From the NCBI GenBank assembly GCA_026392135.1, contig JAPLCR010000672.1, positions 1 through 17,542 of the forward strand: a stretch of 17,542 bases of DNA, written 5' to 3'. Below the pieces are notes generated by a model. That model was not told where the DNA came from and did no database searches. It saw only the letters and a program-made list of their open reading frames with translations. Below are positions 1-8,568 of this stretch, piece after piece; positions within the stretch are counted from its first letter, which is position 1, and each line of letters starts with the position of its first letter. Both the position numbers and the translations under genes were made by a program. The DNA comes from Armatimonadota bacterium (GTDB lineage: Bacteria; Armatimonadota; Chthonomonadetes; Chthonomonadales; Chthonomonadaceae).

Positions 1-1323
1 CAAGAGCATTTGCTTGACCAACAGACAGAACAAGTTGTAGTTCAGAAGGTGATTAGGCGGCTGGTGCCGTTTCTCGCCCTCCTCTACGCTTTCAATATCC
101 TAGATAGAACCAACGTTACTATCGCCGCCCTTCAGATGAAGCAAGCACTGAACTTTAGCGATTAGGTCTACGGTATGGGGGTGGGCATCTTTTTTATTGG
201 ATACTTTCTGTTTGAGGTTCCAAGTAACCTCATCATGGAGCGAGTGGGGGCGCGGCGCTGGATTGCACGTATTATGATAACTTGGGGAGCCATCTCCGCC
301 TCCCTAATGTTTATTACAACCCCGCTCAGTTTCTACACACTGCTGTTTCTTTTAGGGATAGCAGAGGCGGGATTCTATCCCGGTATCATTCTCTATCTCA
401 CCTATTTTATTCCAATGACCTCTCGTGCAAAGGTTATTTCGCGTTTTCTCTCCGTTACAGCACTCGTCGGACTGATAGGTGCGCCTCTCGGTGGGTTGCT
501 GCTGAAAATGAACGGTATATTGGGGTTAGCGGGTTGGCAGTGGCTCTTTTTACTGGAAGGTCTGCCCTCATTCGTAATAGGATTTGGAGTCCTGATTTGG
601 TTGCCCAATATGCCAGTGAACGCAAAGTGGCTCTCAGCAGAAGAGGTAGAGTGGTTAGAGGGGCGGCACCGGTTAGAAGAACAGAACAGCTTACGTGTAA
701 AGCATCTTTCGCCCCGCGTATTTCTTAGCGACCCTCGCGTAGTTATCATTTGCCTCATCTTTATTATCTCCTCTACCGGAGGCAATGGGATCGGAGCTTT
801 TGTGCCGCAGATGCTCAAGAGCCGCGCCGAAGGAATGTGGTCAGATTCGTTTATTGCGACCATTACCGTCATACCCGGTCTGGTTGGTGCGATAGCAATG
901 GTACTCGCTTCGGGGCACTCAGACCGTACAGGCAAGCGGCGGCAACATATTTTCGTGGGTTACACGTTAGGTGGACTAGCGTACCTCGCCTGCTCGTTCT
1001 TTAGCCACTCCGCCGCAATCACTCTTGGTTGGCTTGCCGTGAATGCACTGGGCGAAAGAATTGCCGCTAGCTCATACTGGGCATTAAGCACTAACCTTCT
1101 AGGGGCGCGTGCAATCGCGGGAGGTATCGCGTTTATCAACTCGGTAGGCAACCTAGGCGGGTTCTTTGGTCCTCTCATCATGGCAGAGATTAAGACCCAC
1201 GACCATGGGGGCTATACCAAGGGACTCTACTTCTCTATGACCTGTTATATTATCGCAGGAAGCCTTGTTTTCTTGCTACGTCATATACCAACTGCGCCAA
1301 TACAGGAGATGAGTTCGGATTAA
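1..1323 (+). pseudogene. MFS transporter (ACS family-like), 5'-partial, interrupted by in-frame TAG
   Basis: This is a major facilitator superfamily transporter resembling the anion:cation symporter (hexuronate/phthalate/tartrate-like) group, which imports organic anions across the inner membrane. The frame is open from base 1 and encodes a typical start of this family, with a basic stretch (KVIRRLVPF) and TM1 ending in NILDRTNVTIAALQMKQAL. It then hits TAG at 163-165, and the frame continues without a gap into VYGMGVGIFFIGYFLFEVPS, the hallmark TM2 region, and on to TAA at 1321-1323. An ATG at 175 could start a 382-residue product, but that would lack TM1 and its conserved DRTN motif and is unlikely to fold normally. 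The residue at the stop sits in a variable loop, so one base change from a sense codon explains it. Family assignment is fairly sure; the substrate is not known. The true start lies left of the window. Confidence 0.8.
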
Positions 1324-1394
1324 CGTCTCTGGAGGAGGTAGTCGGGTTATACGTACGACTATGACAACTCCTTTCTGCCAAACAAACGACCAAC

Positions 1395-2741
1395 ATGAGT
1401 GACCTGTCCAAACAACTTCTTAGTCTATGCGCCGTTCTTCTTCTTATTTTGCTGAATGGTTTTTTCGTTGCGGCAGAATTCGCACTTGTCAGTGTACGAA
1501 AGACCCGTATTGAGGAGTTGGCGCATCAGGGAAATCGTAAAGCCCAACGGGTATTTCGCGCCCTAGCTCACCTAGACACCTACATTGCCGCTACGCAACT
1601 TGGGATCACTATGGCATCGCTTGCGCTCGGCTTCGTGGGCGAACCTGCCCTGACTCCGCTTCTGCAGCCGTTGTTTCGCTTTTTGCCCGCCTCTGGCGCA
1701 CTTTTCACATCTCACGGCATAGCTCTCACGATTGCGTTTATTATAGTCACCTCACTTCACATCGTTTTTGGTGAACTTGCGCCCAAAAGTATTGCACTGC
1801 AACGCCCTGAAAACACGACGATTTGGGTCACCGTTCCGTTAGACCTCTTTATGCGGCTCTTCCGCCCGTTCATCTATCTGCTTAACTCTGTTGGTAATGG
1901 AGTAGTGAAGCTCATTGGCTTAGAACCCGTACCGGAACACGCATCCGTACACTCGGTGGAGGAGTTAGAACTCCTCGTGCACTCTTCCCGCGAAGCTGGA
2001 ATTATCGCAGAGCAGGAGGAGCGTATGGTCGCAGGCGTATTTGATTTTGGTGACACTATCGTCCGTAAAGTGATGACCTCGCGCCTAGACATTATCGCCA
2101 TTGAGGTCTCCACCCTCCCCGAAGATTTGGTTCGTATGGTCATGGAGACAGGGCATTCACGCCTACCCGTCTTTGAGGATAATTTTGATAATATCGTCGG
2201 AATTATTCATGTTAAAGATGTTCTGAAAGGAATGTTGGATGGTAAACAAAACCACACCCTGAGTGAACTGTTACGCCCGCCCTTCTTTGTTCCTGAAAAC
2301 AAGCGTGCCAGTTATCTGCTTGCAGAGATGCGCCGTAGCAAATCGCAGATGGCGGTAGTTAGGGATGAGTACGGTGTAGTGAGCGGTGTGGTTACCATTG
2401 AGGACTTGCTGGAAGAGATAGTGGGCGACATTCTTGACGAATACGATGTAGAAGAGAAGATGATGACGGAGATAGACCCGCTTACCTGGCTGGTAGACGG
2501 AGGAATGCTTCTGGAAGACCTGAATAAGCGCCTTGACCTTGCTTTCCCTACCGACGAAGCGGATACGATAGGGGGCTATCTCTTCGGACTTCTAGGACAC
2601 CAACCCGTCACTGGGGAGGCGACAGAGGCACAGGGTATCTACCTCAGTGTGGAGGAGACAGATGGGAGGCGCGTTACGAAGGTGCGTTTGAAACTCACCC
2701 GACCCACCGAAGATTCGGAAGCCGATGAGCATGAGAGCTAG
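1395..2741 (+). CDS. CNNM/CorC/HlyC-type membrane protein (DUF21 + CBS pair + CorC_HlyC domain)
   Basis: The 448-residue protein has the full architecture of the hemolysin-C/CorC/CNNM family, linked to Mg2+/Co2+ homeostasis or efflux; 'hemolysin' names are historical. Residues 1-190 form the DUF21 transmembrane domain, with NGFFVAAEFA at 21-30 and GELAPKS at 126-132. A CBS-domain pair follows at about 225-350, with KVMTSR at the entry and TIEDLLEEIVGDI at about 334-346. CBS pairs in this family bind adenine nucleotides. A C-terminal CorC_HlyC domain covers about 358-435 and ends in an acidic tail. Length and domain order are normal and no key segment is missing. No clear Shine-Dalgarno sequence precedes the ATG; a GGAGGAGG at 1331-1338 is too far upstream to serve it. 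The gene starts 71 bases after the broken transporter and ends 28 bases before the next start, so it may share a transcript with the downstream redox genes. Confidence 0.9.
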   Translation: MSDLSKQLLSLCAVLLLILLNGFFVAAEFALVSVRKTRIEELAHQGNRKAQRVFRALAHLDTYIAATQLGITMASLALGFVGEPALTPLLQPLFRFLPASGALFTSHGIALTIAFIIVTSLHIVFGELAPKSIALQRPENTTIWVTVPLDLFMRLFRPFIYLLNSVGNGVVKLIGLEPVPEHASVHSVEELELLVHSSREAGIIAEQEERMVAGVFDFGDTIVRKVMTSRLDIIAIEVSTLPEDLVRMVMETGHSRLPVFEDNFDNIVGIIHVKDVLKGMLDGKQNHTLSELLRPPFFVPENKRASYLLAEMRRSKSQMAVVRDEYGVVSGVVTIEDLLEEIVGDILDEYDVEEKMMTEIDPLTWLVDGGMLLEDLNKRLDLAFPTDEADTIGGYLFGLLGHQPVTGEATEAQGIYLSVEETDGRRVTKVRLKLTRPTEDSEADEHES

Positions 2742-2769
2742 CTTTGTACAACGGCAGGGAGTATCTAAG

Positions 2770-5273
2770 ATGACATTTCGTTTTAAGTTGTTGGCACTGT
2801 GTGGGCTGTTGCTCTGTGCGATGCCAGCGGCGTTAGCGCAACAGAAGCCGCAACTCCGCTATACCATAGAAGATGTGGGGCTTGCATATAGAGCGTTGGA
2901 AAGCATTACACCCCCAATATCAATGCCCAAGGGCAGGTAGTAGGGTTTGCCAAAACCTTAGACGATAACATTCGCGGGAGAGCCTTCGTATTTCACAACG
3001 GCAAGTTTGAGACCCTGCTCGGTTTGGGGGGGAAAGACGATGCAGCATGGGCGATAAATGCGTCGGGACAGATTGTTGGGATTTCTGAAACCGTGGAGAA
3101 GACTTCTCATGCCTGTTTGTGGGAAAACGGTAAAGTAAAGGATTTAGGTACCCTCCCCAAAGGTCGCTTCAGTACGGCGCACGCTATAAATTCGCAAGGT
3201 TGGGCAGTTGGGGTGGGGGATATTAGCCCTAAAGGAGCGCGGCACGCTATCCTTTGGAAAAGTGGCAGAGTCATTGACCTTGGCATCTATCCTGGTGGAA
3301 CCCTCAGCCACGCCCGTGCTATCAACGATAAAGGAGAGATTGCAGGGTGGGTAGACACCAGTGAAGTGGAGATTGAGGCGGCAGTTTGGCGAAATGGCAA
3401 GCTCAAAAAACTGGATAGTTTGGGTAATGAACCCTCTTCTGCATGGGACATCAACAACCTAGGGCAGATAGTGGGAACCTCTGCTGACCCTAAAAAGAAG
3501 ATGCACGCCTGCCTATGGGAGAACGATAAGCCTTTTGATCTGAACGCCCTTATCCCTGCCGATTCCGGCTGGCGACTGAGGTATGCCTATCGTATCAATG
3601 ACCAAGGGCAGATAATCGGTGTGGGCGTTTATAAGTCTCAACTGCACATTTTTTTGATGACCCCCGCGAAGACAGCGGTTTCTGCTATGCACAACCGCTA
3701 CTGTCAGCGTCCCTCCGCTGTTCCTTTGGAGAACAAGCCGGCACCTCCATTTAGTCTCAAGGATACGCAAGGAGAGACCTTCTCACTAACCGATAACAAG
3801 GGCAGACCGATAGTTCTCTTTTTCTTTTGCGGGTGCAAATGGTGTCTGGAGACGGCTAAAAAATGGAGCGAAATTCAGCGTAGCGATGTGATGAAGCAGA
3901 TGGCACTTCGCTCCGTCAATGTTCCTGCTCCTCTAACTGTCGTGATCTATCAGGGAGCCGCAGACGAGGCACGTACTTTCGCAAGTACGACCAACCTCGA
4001 CATGGCTCAGACACATCTTCTGCCCGACAAGCAGTTAAAAGTGACGCTTCCATATCGTGCCCTGCCCTGCCCGCGAGCCTTTGTTTTGGATGGCGATCAT
4101 AAAATCATGTATACCAACAGCCATGCGGACGACGCTCCTCAAAAGGCGACTGCCGCTACCATTCTATCACGTGTACTGAGCGCACTCGACGGTAATCCCG
4201 GCGGCATCGCCCCTGCATCACCCATTCCGCCTACGAATGCAAAACTGGTTGTTCTTGCCAAAAACGGAGTAGAACGGATTACCGAAACCTCTGCGCGGTA
4301 TAATTTCGGCGAAGTAGATCCTGTAACTCATGCGTTGCTCAAGCGGGATTTTATTGTTTACAATCCCAGCCCTGTACCCCTTTCACTGAGAACAGAGACG
4401 ACCTGTGGGTGTACGGGGGCACTTTTAGACGCGGACGGCAGAGAGACGACCTCACTTCCCCCCAAACAGAGTACCAAGGTCTCGGTAACAGTACATACGG
4501 CACGTCTTAAACCCGGTTCGCAGAGCAAGTTCGTCTATCTTTTTTCGGGCGCAGATCCTGTGCCACTGGCATCACTGGAGATACTCGCGGATATAAACCC
4601 TATCGTTATCTTCGAGCCAAAACTGATCAACTTCGCGGATGTAGCCGCCGCAGGGGGCGCAACACTTCCCTTGCTTGTGCGATTAGATGCCCGTTTAGCG
4701 GCGGGAGGTAAGTTCCCTCCACTTGTTTGTAGTTCGCCTAATGTGCGTGTACAGCCGCAAGACTCGCGCCCCACGGTAGAGTTCCGTAATGGCAGAAAAA
4801 CGTATGTCCAGATATATAAGGTGTCGCTTACCTCAAGTGCGCCGATAGGGCGTGTCTCCGGTGAAATCTATATCGCACCCAAAATAGTAAACACAAAAGT
4901 TCCAACAGAAGATCCGGTTATTGCATTGGGCGGCGTATGGGCACAGGTGAAGGCAACAGTGCATGGAGACATTCAGGCACTACCGGATATTGTTGTGTTC
5001 GGCTCTGTAGAGGTAGGTAAAACACACCAGAGGGATGTTTTGATCCGCGCAAAGTCGGCGCAGATATTCGATAGCCTCAAAATCACCCCGAAACAGCCCT
5101 ATATGTCGGCACGTTTAGTGGACAAAAAAGGTAACTCTGCGTATGTGCGCGTCACATTAGGAAAGCAGATACCAGTAGGCGATGGGCGTGGAGAGATAAC
5201 CCTGACTACCTTGGACGGCAAGAGGCTTGTCTTAACAGTGCTCTTTAACATCTACAAGCCCAACTCACAATGA
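2770..5273 (+). CDS. Secreted HAF-repeat / redoxin / DUF1573 fusion protein, frameshifted near the 5' end
   Basis: Translation most likely starts at ATG 2770, 8 bases after AGGGAG (2756-2761), with a Sec signal peptide ending ...AMPAALAQQ. That frame stops at TAG 2938-2940. The frame one base back is open from 2892 and continues to TGA at 5271-5273. It already encodes a canonical HAF repeat (INAQGQVVG, about 2919-2945) before its first possible start, TTG 3024. One base therefore appears to be missing at about 2891-2915. The rebuilt protein has six HAF-type repeats (INxxGQxVG; to about 3670). A thioredoxin-fold redoxin domain follows (about 3735-4190), with the sequence CGCKWC at 3828-3845, which contains a CxxC. 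The C-terminal part (about 4280-5270) has DUF1573-type immunoglobulin-like sheets with TCGCT at 4401-4415. It is probably exported. The redoxin part suggests a thiol-disulfide role; the HAF part has no established function. A thioredoxin-like gene follows 63 bases later. The frameshift may be real or a sequence error. Confidence 0.75.
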
Positions 5274-5336
5274 GTGTGCTTCGTGTACGTATTTGGAACT
5301 CTATACGTTGTTTGAAAATGAAAGGAAGTCGTTACT

Positions 5337-5939
5337 ATGCGCTCTACTATTACAATACTCTCTCTACTCTGTTTGGCGGTGCTTGCCCCGTCCCTTACGT
5401 CTCTGGCTCAAGAGACTCCGACCTCGAAGCCTGCCGTCAAATCTACTCCTCCGCTTTCAGCGGATACCCTCCTGAAAGCTGCTGTTAAGAAGGCAAAGCC
5501 ACACGGCAAAAAGGGGTTGGAAAAGCGCGTTTTTGTGATTTTTCACGCCTCTTGGTGCGGGTGGTGCAAACGCCTTGAAGCCGTTTTGGAGGAGGAAGAT
5601 GTGCGTAAAGTGATGGAGACACACTATAATTTTGTTAGGTTGGACGTGCAGGAGAACGAAAAGAAGAGGTCGTTGGAGAACCCAGGTGGCGGAAGGGTAC
5701 TGGAAGAGCTTGGCGGTACAAAGGCGGGTCTGCCCTTTTACGCCATTTTAGATGCGAACGGCAAAAAGATATCAGACTCTCTTCGTATGCCGAAAGAGGC
5801 TAACATCGGCTATCCCGGAAGCGCAGAGGAGATAGAGGCTTTTGAGAACATCCTAAAGGAGACGGCTCCTAAAATGACCGAATCTGAGCGTAAAGTCGTT
5901 ATCGATGCTTTCAATAAGAATATGCCCAAAGCGCGTTAA
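5337..5939 (+). CDS. Secreted thioredoxin-like protein (CGWC)
   Basis: This 200-residue protein has an N-terminal signal sequence (about residues 1-24, cleavage likely after SLAQ), a lysine/proline-rich linker and a thioredoxin fold. The active site is WCGWCK with C74 and C77. The cis-proline loop is at about GLPFYAILD (P133). This type of protein (thioredoxin_7 / DUF255-like) reduces or exchanges disulfides on exported proteins; the substrate cannot be read from sequence. ATG 5337 is chosen because AAGGAAG at 5322-5328 lies 8 bases upstream and the signal peptide begins right there. It follows the HAF/redoxin/DUF1573 gene on the same strand by 63 bases, so the two likely form a small extracytoplasmic redox pair. 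It is the last + strand gene before the convergent intergenic region. The function class is secure, the precise role is not. Confidence 0.85.
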   Translation: MRSTITILSLLCLAVLAPSLTSLAQETPTSKPAVKSTPPLSADTLLKAAVKKAKPHGKKGLEKRVFVIFHASWCGWCKRLEAVLEEEDVRKVMETHYNFVRLDVQENEKKRSLENPGGGRVLEELGGTKAGLPFYAILDANGKKISDSLRMPKEANIGYPGSAEEIEAFENILKETAPKMTESERKVVIDAFNKNMPKAR

Positions 5940-5950
5940 TCAACCCTGAT

Positions 5951-6014
5951 AACACCTTTTGAATACAGAGTGTTCGTTGTCCCTCAGTCCATATTATATG
6001 GCGAAAAAGGTGTT
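5951..6014. repeat. 10-bp inverted repeat enclosing a 13-base palindrome
   Basis: The arms AACACCTTTT (5951-5960) and AAAAGGTGTT (6005-6014) are perfect complements separated by 44 bases. Inside the loop is CCATATTATATGG (5989-6001), itself palindromic around TTA. The structure starts 11 bases after the thioredoxin-like stop codon and abuts the larger palindrome at 6016. It could be part of the 3' end processing or termination region, but a 10-bp match over this distance is only moderately unusual. Confidence 0.4.
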
Positions 6015-6015
6015 G

Positions 6016-6069
6016 CGCTCATTCAAATCCCCCTCTCCCAATGTTGGGAGAGGGGGATTTGAATGAGCG
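6016..6069. repeat. Perfect 26-bp inverted repeat; possible bidirectional terminator or dispersed palindromic element
   Basis: Arms 6016-6041 and 6044-6069 are exact reverse complements with only TG between them, giving a very stable hairpin. The stem contains CCCCCTCTCCCAA on the left and TTGGGAGAGGGGG on the right. It lies between two convergent genes, 76 bases after the + strand stop and 72 bases after the - strand stop. That is the position expected for a shared terminator. There is no U-tract right after either arm, so it is not a textbook intrinsic terminator. The length, perfection and purine/pyrimidine asymmetry of the arms fit a short mobile palindromic repeat of the REP/RPE kind. 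The structure is certain; its function is inferred. Confidence 0.75.
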
Positions 6070-6141
6070 GGGAGGGCTTATGTCCTTTACTGCTTGGGCA
6101 AGCTGAGTACCAATCTAAACACGATTTTGAGAGACAACTCC

Positions 6142-7353
6142 TCAGAATCCATCTGCGCCCCAGAAACACGGATACCGCTTCTCAAAGAGCGCGGTGTAGA
6201 GCGCCTCTTCGCCTTTCGCGACGCTCTGAGGCGCATTCGACCCGAAAAGCAGCCCCAGAAACTCGCCCTGCGTGATAGCTCTCTCTGCGCCAGCCACTTC
6301 GCTTACCCTGAAAAATTCGCCCGTCGCGTCAAGGCGCGTGTAGCCGTAAGGGGTCTGTATTGTGATACTGCCTTTGGGTCTTCCCGCTTGCGCCCACCGC
6401 TCATTCATCTCAAATGTGAGGCTCTTGAGAAGATTCGTAGGGTGCAGAATACGGAACATTCCGTACCGCGCTTCGGAGGCTTCAATCGTCTCTAGGATAG
6501 GAGCGACCGCCGCCTCAATAGCAGGGTCAAGGAGCATACCGAGCCGGAGGCGCGTCGCGCCAGCGGCTAGTAATTCGTGCGCTACCTTCGCGTAGAGGGC
6601 TTGCGCGATACCTTGCGGGTCGCTACTATCGAACGCGCACTCTGTGATACGAACCTCCAACTCCTCCTCGCTGTATGCCGCCGCCGAAGTGAAATGCCCC
6701 CTGCGAAGATACCCAACCACTCTCCCGCTTGTGTCCATCGCTACGGTAATTCCCTCTGGAATGCTTGTAGCAGACACTTTGCACCAGTCGCGCCAGTAGG
6801 CGGGAGTGCGTTGTACTGAGAGGGGACGCTGTGCGTTGTACTGCTCGTAGAGCGCATATAGGGCGGGAACATCCTCCAGATTCGCGGGGCGGACGGTGTA
6901 GGGCGAAGGGGAGGGCGCGAAGTCGGCGCGAATTTTGCCTGAGTAGAGGGTTCCGGGCAGAGTCTCATACCCAAGCCGCGCATAGTAGCCATTGATGCCG
7001 GTGAAGAGGAGCGAAAAGTCCATTGCATCCGCCTCCATCACCTCAACCGCTTTTTGTAGGCACTGCGTGTTGTAGCCCTTGCCTCTATGCTCCGGTAGAG
7101 TCGCTACGTTCGCGATGCCGCCCATCGTAAGCCGATAGTCGCCGCAGGGTACGGTTCGCTTACAGATATGCACCGCGCTGACGAGTTTGCCATCCTCTTT
7201 TGCTACAATCGTGTAGTAGGGTAGCCACTCCACGTCGCCATAAAAGTACTTGCTAAAATAGGGGCGGTTCGCCTCTCCGCCCCATACGGCGCACCACAGT
7301 TGAACACACTCGTCGCGCTCCTCTTCAAGAATGGCGCGGATTTCGACGGACAT
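6142..7353 (-). CDS. Eis-like GNAT family N-acetyltransferase
   Basis: The protein of about 403 residues matches the size and layout of Eis-type acetyltransferases: an N-terminal GNAT domain, a second degenerate GNAT-like domain, and an SCP2-like C-terminal domain. The acetyl-CoA loop is visible as LPEHRGKGY (about residues 86-94; R90-G-K-G93), preceded by the beta strand GGIANVAT. The C-terminus (ITQGEFLGLLFG ... FWGADGF) resembles the end of Eis-like proteins, where the terminal carboxylate helps catalysis. Members acetylate amines such as aminoglycosides or polyamines; the substrate here is unknown. I place the start at ATG 7353, with AGGAG (7364-7368) 10 bases upstream. A longer reading to 7440 would run into the mtlD gene and adds no domain. 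It is the last gene of the - strand series, 17 bases after mtlD, and ends in TGA facing the 6016-6069 palindrome. Confidence 0.82.
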   Translation of the reverse strand: MSVEIRAILEEERDECVQLWCAVWGGEANRPYFSKYFYGDVEWLPYYTIVAKEDGKLVSAVHICKRTVPCGDYRLTMGGIANVATLPEHRGKGYNTQCLQKAVEVMEADAMDFSLLFTGINGYYARLGYETLPGTLYSGKIRADFAPSPSPYTVRPANLEDVPALYALYEQYNAQRPLSVQRTPAYWRDWCKVSATSIPEGITVAMDTSGRVVGYLRRGHFTSAAAYSEEELEVRITECAFDSSDPQGIAQALYAKVAHELLAAGATRLRLGMLLDPAIEAAVAPILETIEASEARYGMFRILHPTNLLKSLTFEMNERWAQAGRPKGSITIQTPYGYTRLDATGEFFRVSEVAGAERAITQGEFLGLLFGSNAPQSVAKGEEALYTALFEKRYPCFWGADGF

Positions 7354-7370
7354 GGATACATTTCTCCTGA

Positions 7371-8552
7371 CTAATTCTCTAACGCAGTATAGTTGCGCGT
7401 CACAAGCCCATACAGTCCTTCGCCCGATAGGATACCGCACACCTCCCGCAAGGCTCTCTCTAACCCCTCATTCGCGATACGCTCTTGTAGGCGAACGGTG
7501 GCGGGGTCGGCAGGGTCGTTATGATGTAGCGCGTAGGCGATGGCTTGTGCGGTAGCGGCGGGAGAGACCTCCTGCGACTCGCACAGCCTCGCCGCGCCTA
7601 CGAGCCTGTCCTCCGGCGCAAGTTTGCGGAGAGGGTCGCGTGCAAGGCGGAGGCAGGTATCGCCTAGTGCTCTGTTCTCAAATCGCTTGAGAAGGTCGGC
7701 GATGTGCGCCTGATGTTGGGCGGGGTCAAAGCCATGCTTCCGAATCAGAGCCGCGCCCGTCTCCTGCATTACCGCGGTCAGCAGGGCGAGAATCGCGGGG
7801 TCTTGTAGAGCTTCGTAGCCGTACTGATAGCCCTTCGCGTGTCCAACATAGCCTAACACCGCATGAGCGCAGTTGTGGGTGTAGAGCTTTCTCTCGACGT
7901 AAGCGAGGAAGTTGGGGACTGCGACAACGCCGACGATTTCGGGGAGAGCGCCAACAAGAGCATTTGCATCTATAGGAAGCCGCTTATACGCCTCTACGCT
8001 TATCGCGAGCGGGTCTTGAGCGCGGTCTGCCTCCGTCTGCACGGGAACCATGCGGCTGACCACCGCCTGCACAAACCCCGTTTTCGCAAGTATCGCCTCC
8101 CTACTCTCATCTGGCAGGTGTTTCGCGACGTGATTCCGTAGGAAGGTGGACGCGTCGTGAAGGTTTTCGCAGAGCAGGATGTTTACTGTGGAGCCATTCG
8201 TTTTATGACGAAGGAGCAAGCCCTCCGCCAATGCGGGAGCGATATAGGGAAGGGCGTTCGCACCAACTGCTGTACAGAGTACTGCGGCGTTCGCTATCTC
8301 CTCCGCGACAACGGCGACCCGCTTACCGTTTACTGCGCGTACCCCGCGTACGAGAACCTCCTCCGCGCCTTCGCCAACAATGTGAATGGAGTACTCGCCC
8401 CGCGCATTCAGAAGGTCTACCACGGCATCCGCCACATCCACAAAAATAACCTCAAAGCCGCTCTCATAAAAGAGTTGAGCGAGAAACCCCCTTCCTATGT
8501 TTCCCGCGCCGAACTGAACCGCCCGCAGTTGAGGGGTACTGTCTAAAAGCAT
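7371..8552 (-). CDS. mtlD: Mannitol-1-phosphate 5-dehydrogenase
   Basis: The 393-residue protein belongs to the polyol-specific long-chain dehydrogenase/reductase family. It has an N-terminal NAD-binding Rossmann motif, FGAGNIGRGF at residues 14-23. The family's catalytic signature K-x4-N-x2-H is present as K222, N227 and H230 in KLYTHNCAH. Length is close to known MtlD enzymes, which interconvert mannitol 1-phosphate and fructose 6-phosphate with NAD(H) in the cytoplasm. ATG 8552 is preceded by GAGGA (8561-8565) with 8-base spacing. No mannitol PTS gene (mtlA), regulator (mtlR) or mannitol-1-phosphate phosphatase is in the window. The enzyme is instead embedded after lipid A/Kdo and lipoprotein genes, so it may serve mannitol synthesis or reuse rather than PTS import. 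A tagaturonate/fructuronate reductase relative is the main alternative, but the shorter length favours MtlD. Confidence 0.85.
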   Translation of the reverse strand: MLLDSTPQLRAVQFGAGNIGRGFLAQLFYESGFEVIFVDVADAVVDLLNARGEYSIHIVGEGAEEVLVRGVRAVNGKRVAVVAEEIANAAVLCTAVGANALPYIAPALAEGLLLRHKTNGSTVNILLCENLHDASTFLRNHVAKHLPDESREAILAKTGFVQAVVSRMVPVQTEADRAQDPLAISVEAYKRLPIDANALVGALPEIVGVVAVPNFLAYVERKLYTHNCAHAVLGYVGHAKGYQYGYEALQDPAILALLTAVMQETGAALIRKHGFDPAQHQAHIADLLKRFENRALGDTCLRLARDPLRKLAPEDRLVGAARLCESQEVSPAATAQAIAYALHHNDPADPATVRLQERIANEGLERALREVCGILSGEGLYGLVTRNYTALEN

Positions 8553-8568
8553 ACGCTATGTCCTCTAT

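Noticed and set aside
163..165. Read-through or recoded TAG (pyrrolysine, amber suppression)
   Set aside because: TAG terminates other intact genes in the window and no recoding signal is evident.
402..935. 177-codon open frame on the - strand
   Set aside because: Antisense to the MFS gene; composition shows no protein family features and there is no plausible ribosome site.
1331..1338. GGAGGAGG as ribosome site of the CNNM gene
   Set aside because: It lies more than 50 bases before the ATG and the nearer ATG at 1361 is out of frame and ends quickly.
2725..2940. Stand-alone 71-codon small protein
   Set aside because: It is the signal-peptide end of the frameshifted HAF gene; the in-phase HAF repeat sits in the overlapping frame, and the ATG at 2770 has the better ribosome site.
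2889..2940. Programmed -1 ribosomal frameshift as explanation for the HAF gene
   Set aside because: No good X-XXY-YYZ slippery heptamer with a downstream stem is visible; ACCCCCA is a poor candidate. An indel is simpler.
7354..7440. N-terminal extension of the Eis-like protein to 7440
   Set aside because: It would overlap the mtlD coding region by about 70 bases and has no conserved sequence; AGGAG supports ATG 7353.
8157..8546. 129-codon open frame on the + strand
   Set aside because: Shadow of mtlD on the opposite strand; mtlD has clear catalytic motifs.
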